64,000 nucleotides of DNA from Candidatus Thiodictyon syntrophicum (GTDB lineage Bacteria; Pseudomonadota; Gammaproteobacteria; Chromatiales; Chromatiaceae), in NCBI RefSeq assembly GCF_002813775.1, contig NZ_CP020370.1:2257501-2321500 (forward strand), written 5' to 3'. Below, piece after piece: positions 37,201 to 46,421 of this stretch. Made by a program: the position numbers and the translations under genes. The notes below the pieces were generated by a model. The model saw only the letters and a list, made by a program, of their open reading frames with translations. It made no database searches and was not told the DNA's origin. Within the stretch, counting starts at the first letter, position 1. Each line of letters begins with the position of its first letter.

Positions 37201-37447
37201 GCAGCGGGTGCGCCTCGCGGCCAAGGCGCTGCTGCGGCGCCTGACCGGGGACGCCCCCAAGGTCCTGGTGCAGGACTGGTTCAAGGACAGCCAAACCCGG
37301 CTGGCCGTCCGCGACGAGGTCGGCAAGGTGCTCGATCTGCACCTTCCAGACCAGGGTTACGACAAGGACCTCTTTACGCAGAAGCGCGACCGGGTCTTTG
37401 AGCTCACGCTCGATCTTGCCATCAACCACCGCAAGTGGGCGGCCTGA
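34214..37447 (+). CDS. hsdR: Type I restriction endonuclease subunit HsdR (system 1)
   Basis: A 1077-residue translocase-nuclease. The N-terminal PD-(D/E)XK nuclease has RPDLLLYVNGLPLVFIELKN (Asp near 148, E-x-K near 163-165). The helicase motor follows: Walker A HTQGSGKS near 303, DEAHRTQ near 406, GTPLLGR, and the motif VI region MQTIARANRVC. The C-terminal third is helical and binds the methylase core. With HsdM and HsdS it cuts unmodified DNA after ATP-driven translocation. ATG 34214 gives a full-length start. It is separated from hsdS by 1.5 kb with brnA and repeats. Confidence 0.95.
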   Translation: MPNFISEDEIEAAMLQHLQLLYGYDALICFTADPADLNDGSGRTDKREVILYDRLRAAVIDLNRDIPESAIDDAIRQLCDKREAQSAIAANRAFDDLIRNGVQVEFKDAQGRTRTERVRIIDFANPAANQFLAVSQLWILGERGFRRPDLLLYVNGLPLVFIELKNSNVKLRCAYDDNLTNYRAEIPQLFLTNAFCVFSNAIETRVGSLTAEWEHFFHWLRPEDEKEKDRREQIAAAGTSAERFLAGLCPKDRLLDYIENFILYHKDTQKIIAQNHQFIGVNRAYETFLHREGRGGRLGVFWHTQGSGKSFSMIFYVRKILRKCRGNFSFLVVTDRDDLDGQIYRNFLNTGTVRQADTAQPKDSEQLRAFLGQNKRLVFTLIQKFRWSKGTQYPLLSDRDDIIVIIDEAHRTQYKSLAENMRTGLPNAQYIAFTGTPLLGRARKTNEWFGDYVSEYNFSQSMNDGATVPLFYSKRVPQVQNQNDDLSAEFYEILEDENLDPVAQAKLEQRFASELEVIKRDDRLETIAKDIVYHFPRRGYLGKGMVIAVDKFTAVTMYDKVQRLWKEEIKALRGRLKQTPDELLAARLKRMVDYMRRVEMAVVVSAENGEEEKFDQQGLDIHPHRKRMDQVDPNGHDLEYNFKDQQDPLQLVFVCAMWLTGFDAPTVSTLYLDKPQQGHTLMQTIARANRVCAYRIGGVEKKNGEIVDYYGVFGRLKKALKDYGEGDEGEGAASVKDKTEIFRLLDEAIDQGRAFCASINIPIDRALEGRDVFQKVGLFADWANALLYKDEYRKSFSVYENTITGLYEAAKPEVLGQPVVRTVAVFQYLRGVVDGIVQQQDVDSAVRRIGELLDESVVVDDAGYTQAKESGPAFMIRQQGRSWDLSTIDFDKLREEFGKTAYKNIKIADLRAFLEQKLADMMKQNLTRRDFAQRLQAIIDTYNAGSTSADADYAALLRFTQALREEEERHVRMGLTEDELELYDLLCKDKMTKEEEQRVRLAAKALLRRLTGDAPKVLVQDWFKDSQTRLAVRDEVGKVLDLHLPDQGYDKDLFTQKRDRVFELTLDLAINHRKWAA

Positions 37448-37471
37448 CCCGGGCCCTTCGGCCGCGGCGGT

Positions 37472-37615
37472 GGGCTTGATCATCGTTTCGGCCGCTGCCC
37501 CGCGGTCTCACACCGGAGGTCGAGGCTTTAGCCGGACCCGGGGCGCGCTGACGCGCCCTCGACCGGCTAAAGCCTCGACCTCTTGTCCCCTGCGGCTGGA
37601 ACGACGATCAAGGCC
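37472..37615. mobile_element. 144-bp non-autonomous tag element, dyad type A
   Basis: Ends are GGGCTTGATCATCGTTTCGG and, inverted, GGCTGGAACGACGATCAAGG. Its reverse complement agrees with 32672-32816 at nearly every base, including the GGCGCGTCAGCGCGCC loop. Flanks GCGGCGGT and GCGGCTTG agree only at the first five bases, so the duplication is worn. Confidence 0.8.
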
Positions 37616-37686
37616 GCGGCTTGCGTGCTCCCGCTCCCGCGGGTGCGCGGGTGCGGTCAGAACTGGTGTTTTGACGCCGATCCCCT

Positions 37687-37845
37687 AGGGTACGCATCGC
37701 GTACCCACCGAGCCGCGGCAACCTCTGGGGCCGGGTACGCGATGCGTAGGCTACAGGGACCGGACCTTCTCGTGGACCGGGCGTCGTTGTCGTTGTCGTA
37801 ATCGAAGAGTCCGATCACGACAACGACAACGACAACGACAACGAC
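37687..37845. repeat. Two further dyads: TAGGGTACGCATCGCG type and a short hexamer repeat C
   Basis: TAGGGTACGCATCGCGTACC (37688) is mirrored by GGTACGCGATGCGTAGGCTA (37735-37754). Then GTCGTTGTCGTTGTCGTAAT (37785) faces CACGACAACGACAACGACAA, a short repeat C that has lost its central core. The block separates hsdR from the hybrid kinase, and no gene is present in it. Confidence 0.65.
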
Positions 37846-37972
37846 CAGGACAGTGGACCCGGAATCTCGGTCGGCACATCAGTTCCGATCGCACCCGTGC
37901 CCCGCCGCTCGCCCCGCGCTCCAATGGGGTATCCTGCACGGCTTCCGATCCGTTCCGGCATCATCGACCGCC

Positions 37973-40900
37973 ATGACCGTGACAGTCCCCGCCACGCCCG
38001 CGCCGCCTCCCGCCGGACGCCCCTGCACCGGCCGCGGGGCATGGGTCACGGCGCTCGCGGCCAAGGTCTCGCTGCGGACCCTCCTGGTCGCCACCTTCAC
38101 CTTACTCGCGATCGGCGCCGCGGGCACGGTGGGCATGCTGTCTTATCAGGCCGGCCGGCAGGCCGTGACCACCCTGGCCAACCAGTTGATGGCCGAGATC
38201 GGCGCCCGTGTCGACCAACGCCTGGCCTGGTATCTGTCAGGGCTGCGCAACATCGTCGAGACCAACGCGGTGCTGATCCGACAGGGCCGGCTCGCGGCGG
38301 ACGATACCGCGGGGCTCCAGGGGCATTTCGCCGCCCAACTGGGCCTGTTCCCCGGGGTGGACAGCATCGGTCTGGTCTCCGCCCGGCGGGACATGCTGAT
38401 GCTGGCACGCGGCGGGCCGGACGCCCTGATCATTCGCCGCTGTGACGCCGCCACCGGTTACCGCCTGCATCATTTTCGGGCCGACGCGGACGGTCGGCCG
38501 GGTGAACTGATCGAGTCGCGCGACAACTACGACCCCCATAACGACCCGCCCGGCAAGCCCTGGTATCCGGCCGTGCGCGAGAGCGGACAGGGCAGTTGGC
38601 GCCTGTCGGTGAGCCTGGCCAAGGGGCAGGATCACCCGGCACTGATCACCTTTTATGCCCTGCCCTTCGATGACGGCCGGGGCGTGGCGCAGGGCGTGCT
38701 GGTCGCCGGCATGACCCTGTCCGGTATCGGCGAGTTCCTGCAGGGTCTGCAGGTCAGTGCCCACGGGCGCGCCTTGCTCCTCGACCGTGACGGGCTGTTG
38801 GTCGCCACCTCCACCGGTGAGACGCCCTTCGACAGCCGGGCACGCACCGAACACGGGCAAAACGTCGCGGTGGAGACCCGGCGCCTGGCGGCGAGCGCCA
38901 GCACCGATGCGGTGACCCGCGAGGCGGCCCGGCACCTCTCGGCGCTGCAACCGGCGCTGGGGCAGTTGCGGGTCCCGCTGAGGTTCGATTTCGCTTTCAA
39001 TGGGCAGCGTTACCTCGCCCAGGTCGCCGCGGCCGTCCCGGAGTTGAGCCACCCGGACTGGCTGACCCTGGTCATCGCGCCCCGGCGGGACTTCACTGAC
39101 CTGATCGCCGCCCACCTGCACCGCCCCGTCCTGCTCGCCGGCCTGACACTCGTGATCGCCGTGCTGCTCGGTCTGGTGGCCGCCGACGCGATCAGCCGCC
39201 CCTTGAGACAGTTGACCGCGGCGACCCGGCGCCTGGCCGAGGGTGATTTCGCGCAGTCGCTCCCGCCCGCGCCGATCCGGGATCTGCGTGAGTTGGGTGA
39301 ATCTTATGGCAAGATGACCCTGCGGTTGCGCGATGCCTTCGGCGAACTGCACCAACTCAACCAGACCCTGCGGGTCGCCGAAGGGGAACTGGCCGGACAA
39401 AACCAGCAACTGGAGCGGCGGGTCGCGGCGCGTACGGCGGAACTCGCGGCGGCGCAGACGCGGGTGCAGGACAATGAGCGCCGCACGCGCCGGATGCTGG
39501 ACTACATCCCCACCGCGATTGCGGCGTCCACCTTGGAGCCCGATTCCAGGGTGACCTACCTGAACGAACAATTCGTGCAGACCTTCGGGTACACGCTGGC
39601 GGACATTCCCCGCGTGCAGGACTGGGCCCGGCGCGCCTATCCCGATGAGGACTACCGCCGGGGCGCCATGGACTGGTGGGACGCCGCGGTGGCGACGGCG
39701 ATCTCGCAGCGGGGTGAGGTCGATTCGCGGGAGTACCGGATCATCTGCAAGGACGGCACCGCGCGGGATGCCGTCATCCGTGCGACTACCCTGGATGACC
39801 TGCTGCTGGTTTCGTTCTTCGACATCACCGTGCGCAAGCAGGCGGAGACCGAACTGCGGCAAAGCGAGGCACGGCTGCGCAGCTATTTCGAGCAACCGCT
39901 GGTCGGTATTGCCGTCACCTCGCTGGACAAGGGCTGGCTGGAGATCAATGACCGGCTGTGCACCATCCTGGGCTATACGCGCGACGAGCTGCGGCGCAAG
40001 ACCTGGACGGAACTCACCCATCCCGATGATCTGGCGGCCGATGTCGCCGAGTTCGAGCGCGTCTTGCGCGGCGAGCGCGACAGCTATTCACTGGAAAAGC
40101 GCTTTGTGCGGGCCGATGGCCGGGTGGTGCCCACGGACATCAGCGTCGCCTGTATCCGCGGGCCGGACACCAGACCCGAGTATTTCGTGGCGCTGATACA
40201 GGACGTGACCGAGCGCCGCCGGGCTGCGGAGGCGCTGCGCGAAAGCGAGGAGAAATTCCGCCTGGCCTTCGACAATGCCAATACCGGTATGTGTCTGGTG
40301 GACCTCGGGGGCCGGCTCTTTCAGGTCAATGACAAGATGACCGCCATCTTCGGTTACGCCAAGGCCGAACTGGAGGGGATGACCGTCAATGACCTGGCGT
40401 ATCCCGACGACCTGGGTCTGAGTCCGCAGTTTATCGATCATGCGGTGCACGGCACCGGCGACAGCGCGTCCTTTGAAAAGCGCTATCGCCACCGTCAGGG
40501 CCGGCTCATTATTGGCGAGGTTGCCTCGTCACTGGTACGCGATGCCCAAGGGCAACCCCGGTATTTCATCTCCCAGGTCCAGGACATCACCGACCGCAAG
40601 CACGCCGAGCGGGAGCTGGCGCAGGCGCGGGACGCCGCCGAGACCGCCAACCGGGCCAAGGGCGAGTTCCTGGCCCACATGAGCCACGAGATCCGCACCC
40701 CGATGAATGTCGTGCTGGGCCTGGCGCAGGTGCTGAACCGCGAGCCGCTCACCCCCACTCAGCGCGACATGGTCGGGCGCATCCAGACCGCCGGGCAGTC
40801 GCTGCTGGTCATCATCAACGACATCCTCGACCTGTCCAAGATCGAGGCCGAGCAGTTGCGCCTGGAGCCGCGCCCCTTCGTGCTGGGGGCGCTGCTGGAG

Positions 40901-42496
40901 CGAATCGACACCATGATGGCGCCGGGCGCCCGGGCCAAGGGGCTCGTCTTGCGGGTCGCGGCGGCGCCGGCGGTGCCGGGTGCCCTGCTGGGCGATGCCC
41001 TGCGACTGGAGCAGGTGTTGCTCAACCTGATCGGCAACGCCGTCAAGTTCACCGAGCGGGGGCAGGTGACCCTCGCGGTGCGCCTGCTGCGGACCGAGCC
41101 GGCGGCCGTGCGCCTGCGCTTCAGGGTACAGGATACCGGCATCGGCATCGCCGCGGAGGCGCTGGAGCGGCTCTTCACCCCCTTCACCCAGGCCGAGGAG
41201 GGCATTACGCGCCGCTTCGGCGGCACCGGGCTCGGCCTGGCCATCAGCAAGCGCCTGGTGGCCCTGATGGGCGGCGAGATCGGCGTCGCGAGCCGGGTGG
41301 GCGAGGGCAGCACCTTCTTGTTCGAGTTGTCATTGGCGCGGGCGAGCGCCGCTGACGGGGTCCTGGCCCCGGTCGCGCCGCTCGGGGGGGCGGTGTTGCG
41401 GCCCACCGCGCCGCGCCTGGCCGGGGCGCATTTTCTGTTGGTCGACGACAGCGCCATGAACCGGGACCTGGTCGAGCGGGCCTTGGCACTGGAAGGCGCC
41501 ACCGCCACCCTGGCGGCCGACGGCCAGCAGGCCCTGCAGGTCTTGAGCAGCCGGCCCGGGGTCTTCGACGCGGTGCTGATGGACGTGCGAATGCCGGTCA
41601 TGGACGGCCTCACCGCCACCCGTCTGATCCGCGCTGAGTTGGGCCTCACGGACCTGCCCGTGATCGCCCTCACCGCCGGCGTCTTGGCCGAAGAGCGGGA
41701 GGCCGCCCGCGCGGCCGGCGTCAACGCCTTCCTGCCCAAACCACTGGACCTGGAGCAACTGACGGCCGTGCTGTTGAACTGGGTCAAGCCGAGGTCAGCG
41801 GCGCCCGACGCCGATACCGCGGCGGCGCCTGGCGCGCCAATCCCCGCCGCCGCGCCGGTCCGCGGCCAGGACGCGGTCGCGGGACTCCCTGACATCGAGG
41901 GCATCGACCGGGCGCGGGCCGGGTACCTGATGCCTGACCGCGACCTGTTTCTCCGGGCGCTGGGGTGGTTCGCCGACGAACATGGGCAGACCGCCGACCG
42001 CACGGTCCGTGACCTGGCCCAGGGCGAGCGGGCGAGTGCCGCCCGGCGGATGCACAACCTGCGGGCGGGGGCAGGCCAACTCGGGGCCGCGGACCTCGCG
42101 GCCCTGGCCGGGGCACTGGAGGCGGCCATCGACGGGGGCGAGACGGGACTGGAGGGGCGGCTCGCCGCCCTTGGCCGCCAGGTCGCGGACCTGCTGGCGG
42201 CCAGCGTGCCCTGGCGGGAGGCCGCCACGCCCGGGACACCGGCGTCGGCCGGAGCGCCGCCGCCCCTGGACGCCGAGCGCCTCGCCGCGCTGCGCGAGGA
42301 CCTGCGTCGCCGCAACCTGAAGGCCCGGCAGGGCTTCGAGGACCTGCGACCGGCGCTCGCGGGCGCGCTGGGCGAGGCCGGTGCCGAGGCGCTCGGCGGT
42401 GCCATCCATGGCCTGCGCTACGCGCAGGCGCTCGCCGCCTTGGATGAGGCCGCGGCGGGCCCCAATCGTGACACCGTGCAGGAGACCAACCCGTGA
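37973..42496 (+). CDS. Hybrid sensor histidine kinase (Cache-HAMP-PAS3-HisKA-HATPase-REC-HPt)
   Basis: A 1507-residue membrane kinase from ATG 37973. A helix at about 37-57 and another near 385-405 flank a periplasmic double-Cache-like sensor (WYPAVRESGQGSWRLSVSLA). HAMP (SRPLRQLTAATRRLAEGDFA) and a coiled coil follow, then three PAS domains (about 500-890). The kinase core has HMSHEIRTPMN with His905 and ATP-site motifs NAVKFTE, DTGIGI and GGTGLGL. The receiver domain has Asp1204 (VLMDVRMPVMDG). The C-terminal HPt has His1361 (MHNLRAGAGQLGA). It forms a complete phosphorelay in one chain; the signal is unknown. Its stop overlaps the next gene by 4 bases (GTGA), so the diguanylate cyclase is the likely output. 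Confidence 0.9.
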   Translation: MTVTVPATPAPPPAGRPCTGRGAWVTALAAKVSLRTLLVATFTLLAIGAAGTVGMLSYQAGRQAVTTLANQLMAEIGARVDQRLAWYLSGLRNIVETNAVLIRQGRLAADDTAGLQGHFAAQLGLFPGVDSIGLVSARRDMLMLARGGPDALIIRRCDAATGYRLHHFRADADGRPGELIESRDNYDPHNDPPGKPWYPAVRESGQGSWRLSVSLAKGQDHPALITFYALPFDDGRGVAQGVLVAGMTLSGIGEFLQGLQVSAHGRALLLDRDGLLVATSTGETPFDSRARTEHGQNVAVETRRLAASASTDAVTREAARHLSALQPALGQLRVPLRFDFAFNGQRYLAQVAAAVPELSHPDWLTLVIAPRRDFTDLIAAHLHRPVLLAGLTLVIAVLLGLVAADAISRPLRQLTAATRRLAEGDFAQSLPPAPIRDLRELGESYGKMTLRLRDAFGELHQLNQTLRVAEGELAGQNQQLERRVAARTAELAAAQTRVQDNERRTRRMLDYIPTAIAASTLEPDSRVTYLNEQFVQTFGYTLADIPRVQDWARRAYPDEDYRRGAMDWWDAAVATAISQRGEVDSREYRIICKDGTARDAVIRATTLDDLLLVSFFDITVRKQAETELRQSEARLRSYFEQPLVGIAVTSLDKGWLEINDRLCTILGYTRDELRRKTWTELTHPDDLAADVAEFERVLRGERDSYSLEKRFVRADGRVVPTDISVACIRGPDTRPEYFVALIQDVTERRRAAEALRESEEKFRLAFDNANTGMCLVDLGGRLFQVNDKMTAIFGYAKAELEGMTVNDLAYPDDLGLSPQFIDHAVHGTGDSASFEKRYRHRQGRLIIGEVASSLVRDAQGQPRYFISQVQDITDRKHAERELAQARDAAETANRAKGEFLAHMSHEIRTPMNVVLGLAQVLNREPLTPTQRDMVGRIQTAGQSLLVIINDILDLSKIEAEQLRLEPRPFVLGALLERIDTMMAPGARAKGLVLRVAAAPAVPGALLGDALRLEQVLLNLIGNAVKFTERGQVTLAVRLLRTEPAAVRLRFRVQDTGIGIAAEALERLFTPFTQAEEGITRRFGGTGLGLAISKRLVALMGGEIGVASRVGEGSTFLFELSLARASAADGVLAPVAPLGGAVLRPTAPRLAGAHFLLVDDSAMNRDLVERALALEGATATLAADGQQALQVLSSRPGVFDAVLMDVRMPVMDGLTATRLIRAELGLTDLPVIALTAGVLAEEREAARAAGVNAFLPKPLDLEQLTAVLLNWVKPRSAAPDADTAAAPGAPIPAAAPVRGQDAVAGLPDIEGIDRARAGYLMPDRDLFLRALGWFADEHGQTADRTVRDLAQGERASAARRMHNLRAGAGQLGAADLAALAGALEAAIDGGETGLEGRLAALGRQVADLLAASVPWREAATPGTPASAGAPPPLDAERLAALREDLRRRNLKARQGFEDLRPALAGALGEAGAEALGGAIHGLRYAQALAALDEAAAGPNRDTVQETNP

Positions 42497-43464
42497 CGGC
42501 GACCGCCAGAATCCTGATCGTCGATGATGATCCCGCGGCCATCGAGGTGGTGGCCCATGCGCTGGCGGGGCTCGGGGAACTGTGCTTTGCCACCAGCGGG
42601 GCAGAGGCCCTGTCCCTCATGGCGAATGACCCGGCCGACCTGGTCCTGCTCGATGCCAACATGCCGGACCTGGACGGTTTCGCGACCTGCCGGATCCTGC
42701 GGCAGGACTATCCGGACCTCCCGGTGATCTTCGTCACGGCCTACGGCGAGGAGGGGCACGAGGTCCAGGCACTCGCGGCCGGGGCCGTCGACTTCATTCA
42801 CAAGCCCATCAAGCCGCCGGTGGTCCGCGCCCGGGTCGGCGTGCACCTGCAACTGCGCGCCCTGAACGCGGCCTTGCGCGTCCTGAGCGACCGCGACCCC
42901 CTGACCGGGATCGCCAACCGTCGCGCCCTGGATGACCGGCTGGACCAGGAGTGGCGGCGGGCCGCGCGGCGGGGGCAGCCGCTCGGCCTGCTGATGATCG
43001 ATATCGACCACTTCAAGCGCTACAACGACCACTACGGCCACCTCCAAGGCGACGCTTGTCTGCGCCGGGTGGCGCAGGCCCTGGCCGACACGGTCACCCG
43101 CGCCGGCGAACTCGCGGCCCGCTACGGGGGTGAGGAGTTCGCGGTGCTGTTGCCCGGCAGTTGCCTGGCGGCGGCCGCCGCGCTGGGCGCCCGGGTCTGC
43201 GCCGCGGTCCGCGCCCTGGACCTGCCCCACGCGGGGTCCGACGCGGCGCGCCAGGTCACGGTGAGCATCGGGGTCGCCAGCGGCGTGCCGCGGCCGGTGC
43301 CGACCCTTCCAGGCCCCCAGGCGACCAAGGCGCCTGCCGCGGACGGCGCCGCGGGCCTGGAGTGCATCGCGGCCTTGCTCACACGGGCCGACCGGGCGCT
43401 CTATGCCGCCAAGGCCGCGGGCAGGGATCGGGTCTGCGTGGACGAGCCCGGGGCGCACTGCTGA
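42493..43464 (+). CDS. Response regulator with GGDEF diguanylate cyclase output
   Basis: A 323-residue protein. The receiver domain has ILIVDDDPAAIEVV, phospho-acceptor Asp54 (LVLLDANMPDLDG) and VIFVTAYGEEGHE. The GGDEF domain has LTGIANRRALDDRL, MIDIDHFKRYNDHYGHLQGD and the active-site loop RYGGEEFAV (GGEEF at 212-216), so c-di-GMP synthesis is expected. No RxxD inhibitory site is obvious before GGEEF. GTG 42493 overlaps the kinase stop, giving a two-gene signalling operon. Confidence 0.92.
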   Translation: MTATARILIVDDDPAAIEVVAHALAGLGELCFATSGAEALSLMANDPADLVLLDANMPDLDGFATCRILRQDYPDLPVIFVTAYGEEGHEVQALAAGAVDFIHKPIKPPVVRARVGVHLQLRALNAALRVLSDRDPLTGIANRRALDDRLDQEWRRAARRGQPLGLLMIDIDHFKRYNDHYGHLQGDACLRRVAQALADTVTRAGELAARYGGEEFAVLLPGSCLAAAAALGARVCAAVRALDLPHAGSDAARQVTVSIGVASGVPRPVPTLPGPQATKAPAADGAAGLECIAALLTRADRALYAAKAAGRDRVCVDEPGAHC

Positions 43465-43485
43465 TCCCGCCGGGCGCTGTCAGCG

Positions 43486-43550
43486 TAGCGCCCTGACAGG
43501 CTTGATCCTCGCCGACAATAGTCTAATATTCAGGGGAAAGGACGAAAACA
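43486..43550 (+). promoter_or_regulatory. Leader segment shared with the NERD-kinase gene
   Basis: TAGCGCCCTGACAGGCTTGA, then TCCTCGCCGACAAT and GGGAAAGGACGAAAACA recur at 59397-59462 with about 80% identity. TTGATC and TAATAT, spaced 16 bases, could be a promoter in this copy. The segment ends 32 bases before the ATG of the deleted transglycosylase gene. Confidence 0.5.
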
Positions 43551-43581
43551 GGAAATATACGACACACGGGAGGTCGGTGCG

Positions 43582-46166
43582 ATGTTTCTCAAGACCCTGG
43601 TGTGGGGGGCGGCGGCGGCGTCGTTGGCCAGCGGTGCCTACTTTGTCGCCCAGGAGATGAGGACCTCCGAGTTGCAGGCGCGCTACTTCTCCGCCATCGT
43701 TGACCGGATGCGCTTTCAGGTGGAACCGGGATCCAGCCCGACCATCCGTTATCCGACTGGCGGACCCTACGATCAGCGGCTGGGTTATGCGCAACTGCCG
43801 GACTTCTTGCCACGGCTTAAGGCGGAGGGGTTCGCGATTGCCGCGCAGGCGCGCCTCTCGCCGACGCTGCTGCGGGCGATGGATTGGGGTTTCAACGCCG
43901 CCTATCCTGAGAAGAGCCAAGCCGGGCTGCGGCTCTACGCTCGCTACCCAGACCGAAAAGTTCCGCCATTCCGGCGGCGGTCGCACCGGCTCCGTGCCGG
44001 AAAAATTTCGCCAGATGGGTAGCGCCTCATTGCGGGCCTACCTCGGGGGACCGCAGACCCTGGAGGCGCGGCGCGCCATCGCACTCAACTATCTGAATGC
44101 CATGCCGCTCGCCGCCGTGCCCCGTTATGGCGAGGTGCATGGTCTCGGTGACGGTCTGTGGGCCTGGTTCGGGGTCGACTTCGACACCGTCAACGCGCTG
44201 CTGACCTCCGGCAGTTTCGGTGCCGACCAAGGCGCCGCCGGGGTCACCGAGCCGCAGGCCCGTGCCTATCGTCAGGTCTTGTGCCTGTTGCTCTCCCAGC
44301 GCCGTCCCTCCTGGTATCTGCGCGAGGGACATGCCGACCTGCAAACCCTGGCCGACAGCCATTTACGTCTGTTGGCCGCACGCGGGGTCATCAGTGGGGC
44401 ATTGCGCGATGCCGCGCTGCGGGTCAGGACCGATCCTGCGGCGTACCCGGTGCCGGTCCTGGCGGCGTTCGCCGACGACGGCAAGACGAGAAGCGTCTGG
44501 CGCGCCCGGCTCGCCGCCGCCTTGGGGCTGGATCGGCTCTATGATCTGGATCGGCTCGATCTGACCGCGCGCGCGACGCTCGACCTTCCGACCCAGCGGG
44601 CCGTGACCGATGCCTTGCACCAACTGCGGCGGCCCGAGCAGGCGCGCGCGGCCGCCGTGATCGGCGGCCGCCTGCTCAATCCCGCAAGCAGTTTGGAGCC
44701 CATCGTCTACAGTCTGATGCTGTTTGAGCGCGGGCCGGCAGGCAACCGGCTGCGCGTTCAGGCTGACAATTACGCCGGACCACTGGCTGATGCGCGATCT
44801 GGTCTATTATCACCTCTACAATCCGCAGGGCGTAGCGCACTGGATCGACGAAGGCGATGATGAGATGCGGCAGGCGTATCTGGAGCGCTTTGTCGATAAA
44901 GAAGGGCAAACCTATCTGCACCGTTTCTATCAAAAATATCGCGGCAAGAGCGAGGCGCAGTCCTTGGCCTTGCTGACCGACGGCGTGTATCCCCTGCCGC
45001 ATCGCCTGGCCACTGTCTACCGGTCGGTGTACCCGCGGCGGGACCTTGCCGCCTTCGGCGCTTGGCTGCGTGCCAAGCACCCGGCGTTGTCCGCGTCGGA
45101 CACCGACGAACTCTATCAAAAATATTCGGTCGAGCATTTCGATCTGCAGGACCGCGGCTATCTCGCGCGCATCCATCCGCTGGAACTCTGGTTGGTCGGC
45201 TACCTGGCGGAGCATCCCAACGCCACCTTCAGCGAGGCGGTGGCCGCCAGCCGCGAGCAGCGGCAGCAGGTCTATCGCTGGTTGATGAAGGACAGCCGCC
45301 GGCGCGCTCAGGACACGCGCATCGCGACCCTGCTCGAAACCGATGCCTTTATGATGATCTATGATGCCTGGAAGCGGGTGGGGTACCCCTTCGAGACCAT
45401 GACACCATCCTATGCCAGCGCCATCGGTGCCTCGGGGGACCGTCCCGCGGCGCTGGCGGAACTCGTTGGGATTCTGCTGAATGACGGCAAACGCCGGCCG
45501 CTGGTGCGCTATGAGAGCCTCGACTTTGCCGTCGGCACGCCATACGAAACGCGGTTGCAGATGCCCCAGAGCGAGGGCGAGCAGGTGCTGTTGCCGCAAG
45601 TCGCTGCGGCCGCGCGCGGCGCGCTCGTGGGGGTGGTCGAACAGGGTACCGCCGTGCGGGTCAAGGGGGCCTACAAAGGACCGGACGGCAAGCCGTTGCT
45701 GGTCGGCGGCAAGACCGGTACCGGCGATCATCGCCGCGAGGTCTTCGGCCCCGGCGGCCGGCGCATCGCCAGCCAGGTCATCAGTCGCGCGGCGGTGTTC
45801 ACCTTCTTTATGGACGACCGCTTTTTCGGTGTATTGACCGCCTATGTGACCGGGCCGACCGCGGTCGGCTACCGCTTTACCAGCGCCCTGCCGGTGCAGA
45901 TACTCAAATCGCTGGAGCCGACACTGCGGCCCTTGATCGCCAGGGCCTATGTGCCGCCGCCGGCCCCCGAACCAGAGAAGCCGGAAGCGGTCACCGAACT
46001 CGCTGCCGGTGTCACTCCAGTTGCACCGACAGCGTCCGATGGCACTCGGGGCGCGACACCGGTTTCCCGCCCGGCACCGAAAATCACCAAGGTCGTGACG
46101 CCGAAGAAGGCGAAGGCCCTCAAGCCCGCACCAAGAAAAATCCGCAATCTCGAAGATCTGTTTTGA
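43582..46166 (+). pseudogene. Penicillin-binding protein-like transglycosylase/transpeptidase with two internal deletions
   Basis: Three successive frames encode one protein. Part 1 (43582 to about 43930) has an N-terminal anchor (FLKTLVWGAAAASLASGAYF) and EKSQAGL. Part 2 (about 43930-44790) resumes at GSTLATQTEKFRHS, a GT51 phrase that normally comes some 100-150 residues later, and runs to YSLMLFERGPAGNRLRVQAD. Part 3 (about 44780-46166) resumes at LMRDLVYYHLYNPQGVAHW and continues to GGKTGTGDHRR (KTG box) and a Pro/Lys tail. The first gap removes the GT51 catalytic Glu region, the second the transpeptidase SxxK/SxN region; both shift frame. Peptidoglycan synthesis by this product is not expected. 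Confidence 0.7.
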
Positions 46167-46198
46167 GCGCCGTCAACGCCGGTCCCGCCGCCCACGCA

Positions 46199-46311
46199 GG
46201 CCTCGATCGCCGTTCCGGCCGTAGAAGCGGCTTCCAGCCGCTTTGAAGCGCCAGGATGGCGCTTCTACGAGCACTGGCCGCTTCGCGGCGGCCGGAACTA
46301 TCACCAAGGTC
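46199..46311. mobile_element. 113-bp non-autonomous tag element, dyad type G, with exact target duplication
   Basis: Ends are GGCCTCGATCGCCGTTCCGG and, inverted, GGCCGGAACTATCACCAAGG. The inner dyads are AGCGGCTTCCAGCCGCT and GAAGCGCC..GGCGCTTC. Flanks 46191-46198 and 46312-46319 are both CCCACGCA. This is the smallest complete member seen. Confidence 0.9.
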
Positions 46312-46421
46312 CCCACGCAGGGTCGCGCCGAGCGACGCCTTGCGGCAAGATAGCGGCTCGCGCGCCGGCCCCCAGGCCGGCCAACCCGATCATCGCGACC
46401 GCAGGACAGGCACAGACCCGG

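Noticed and set aside
35903-37483. A 526-codon minus-strand frame opposite hsdR
   Set aside because: Same antisense effect; no signatures, and it covers conserved helicase sequence on the other strand.
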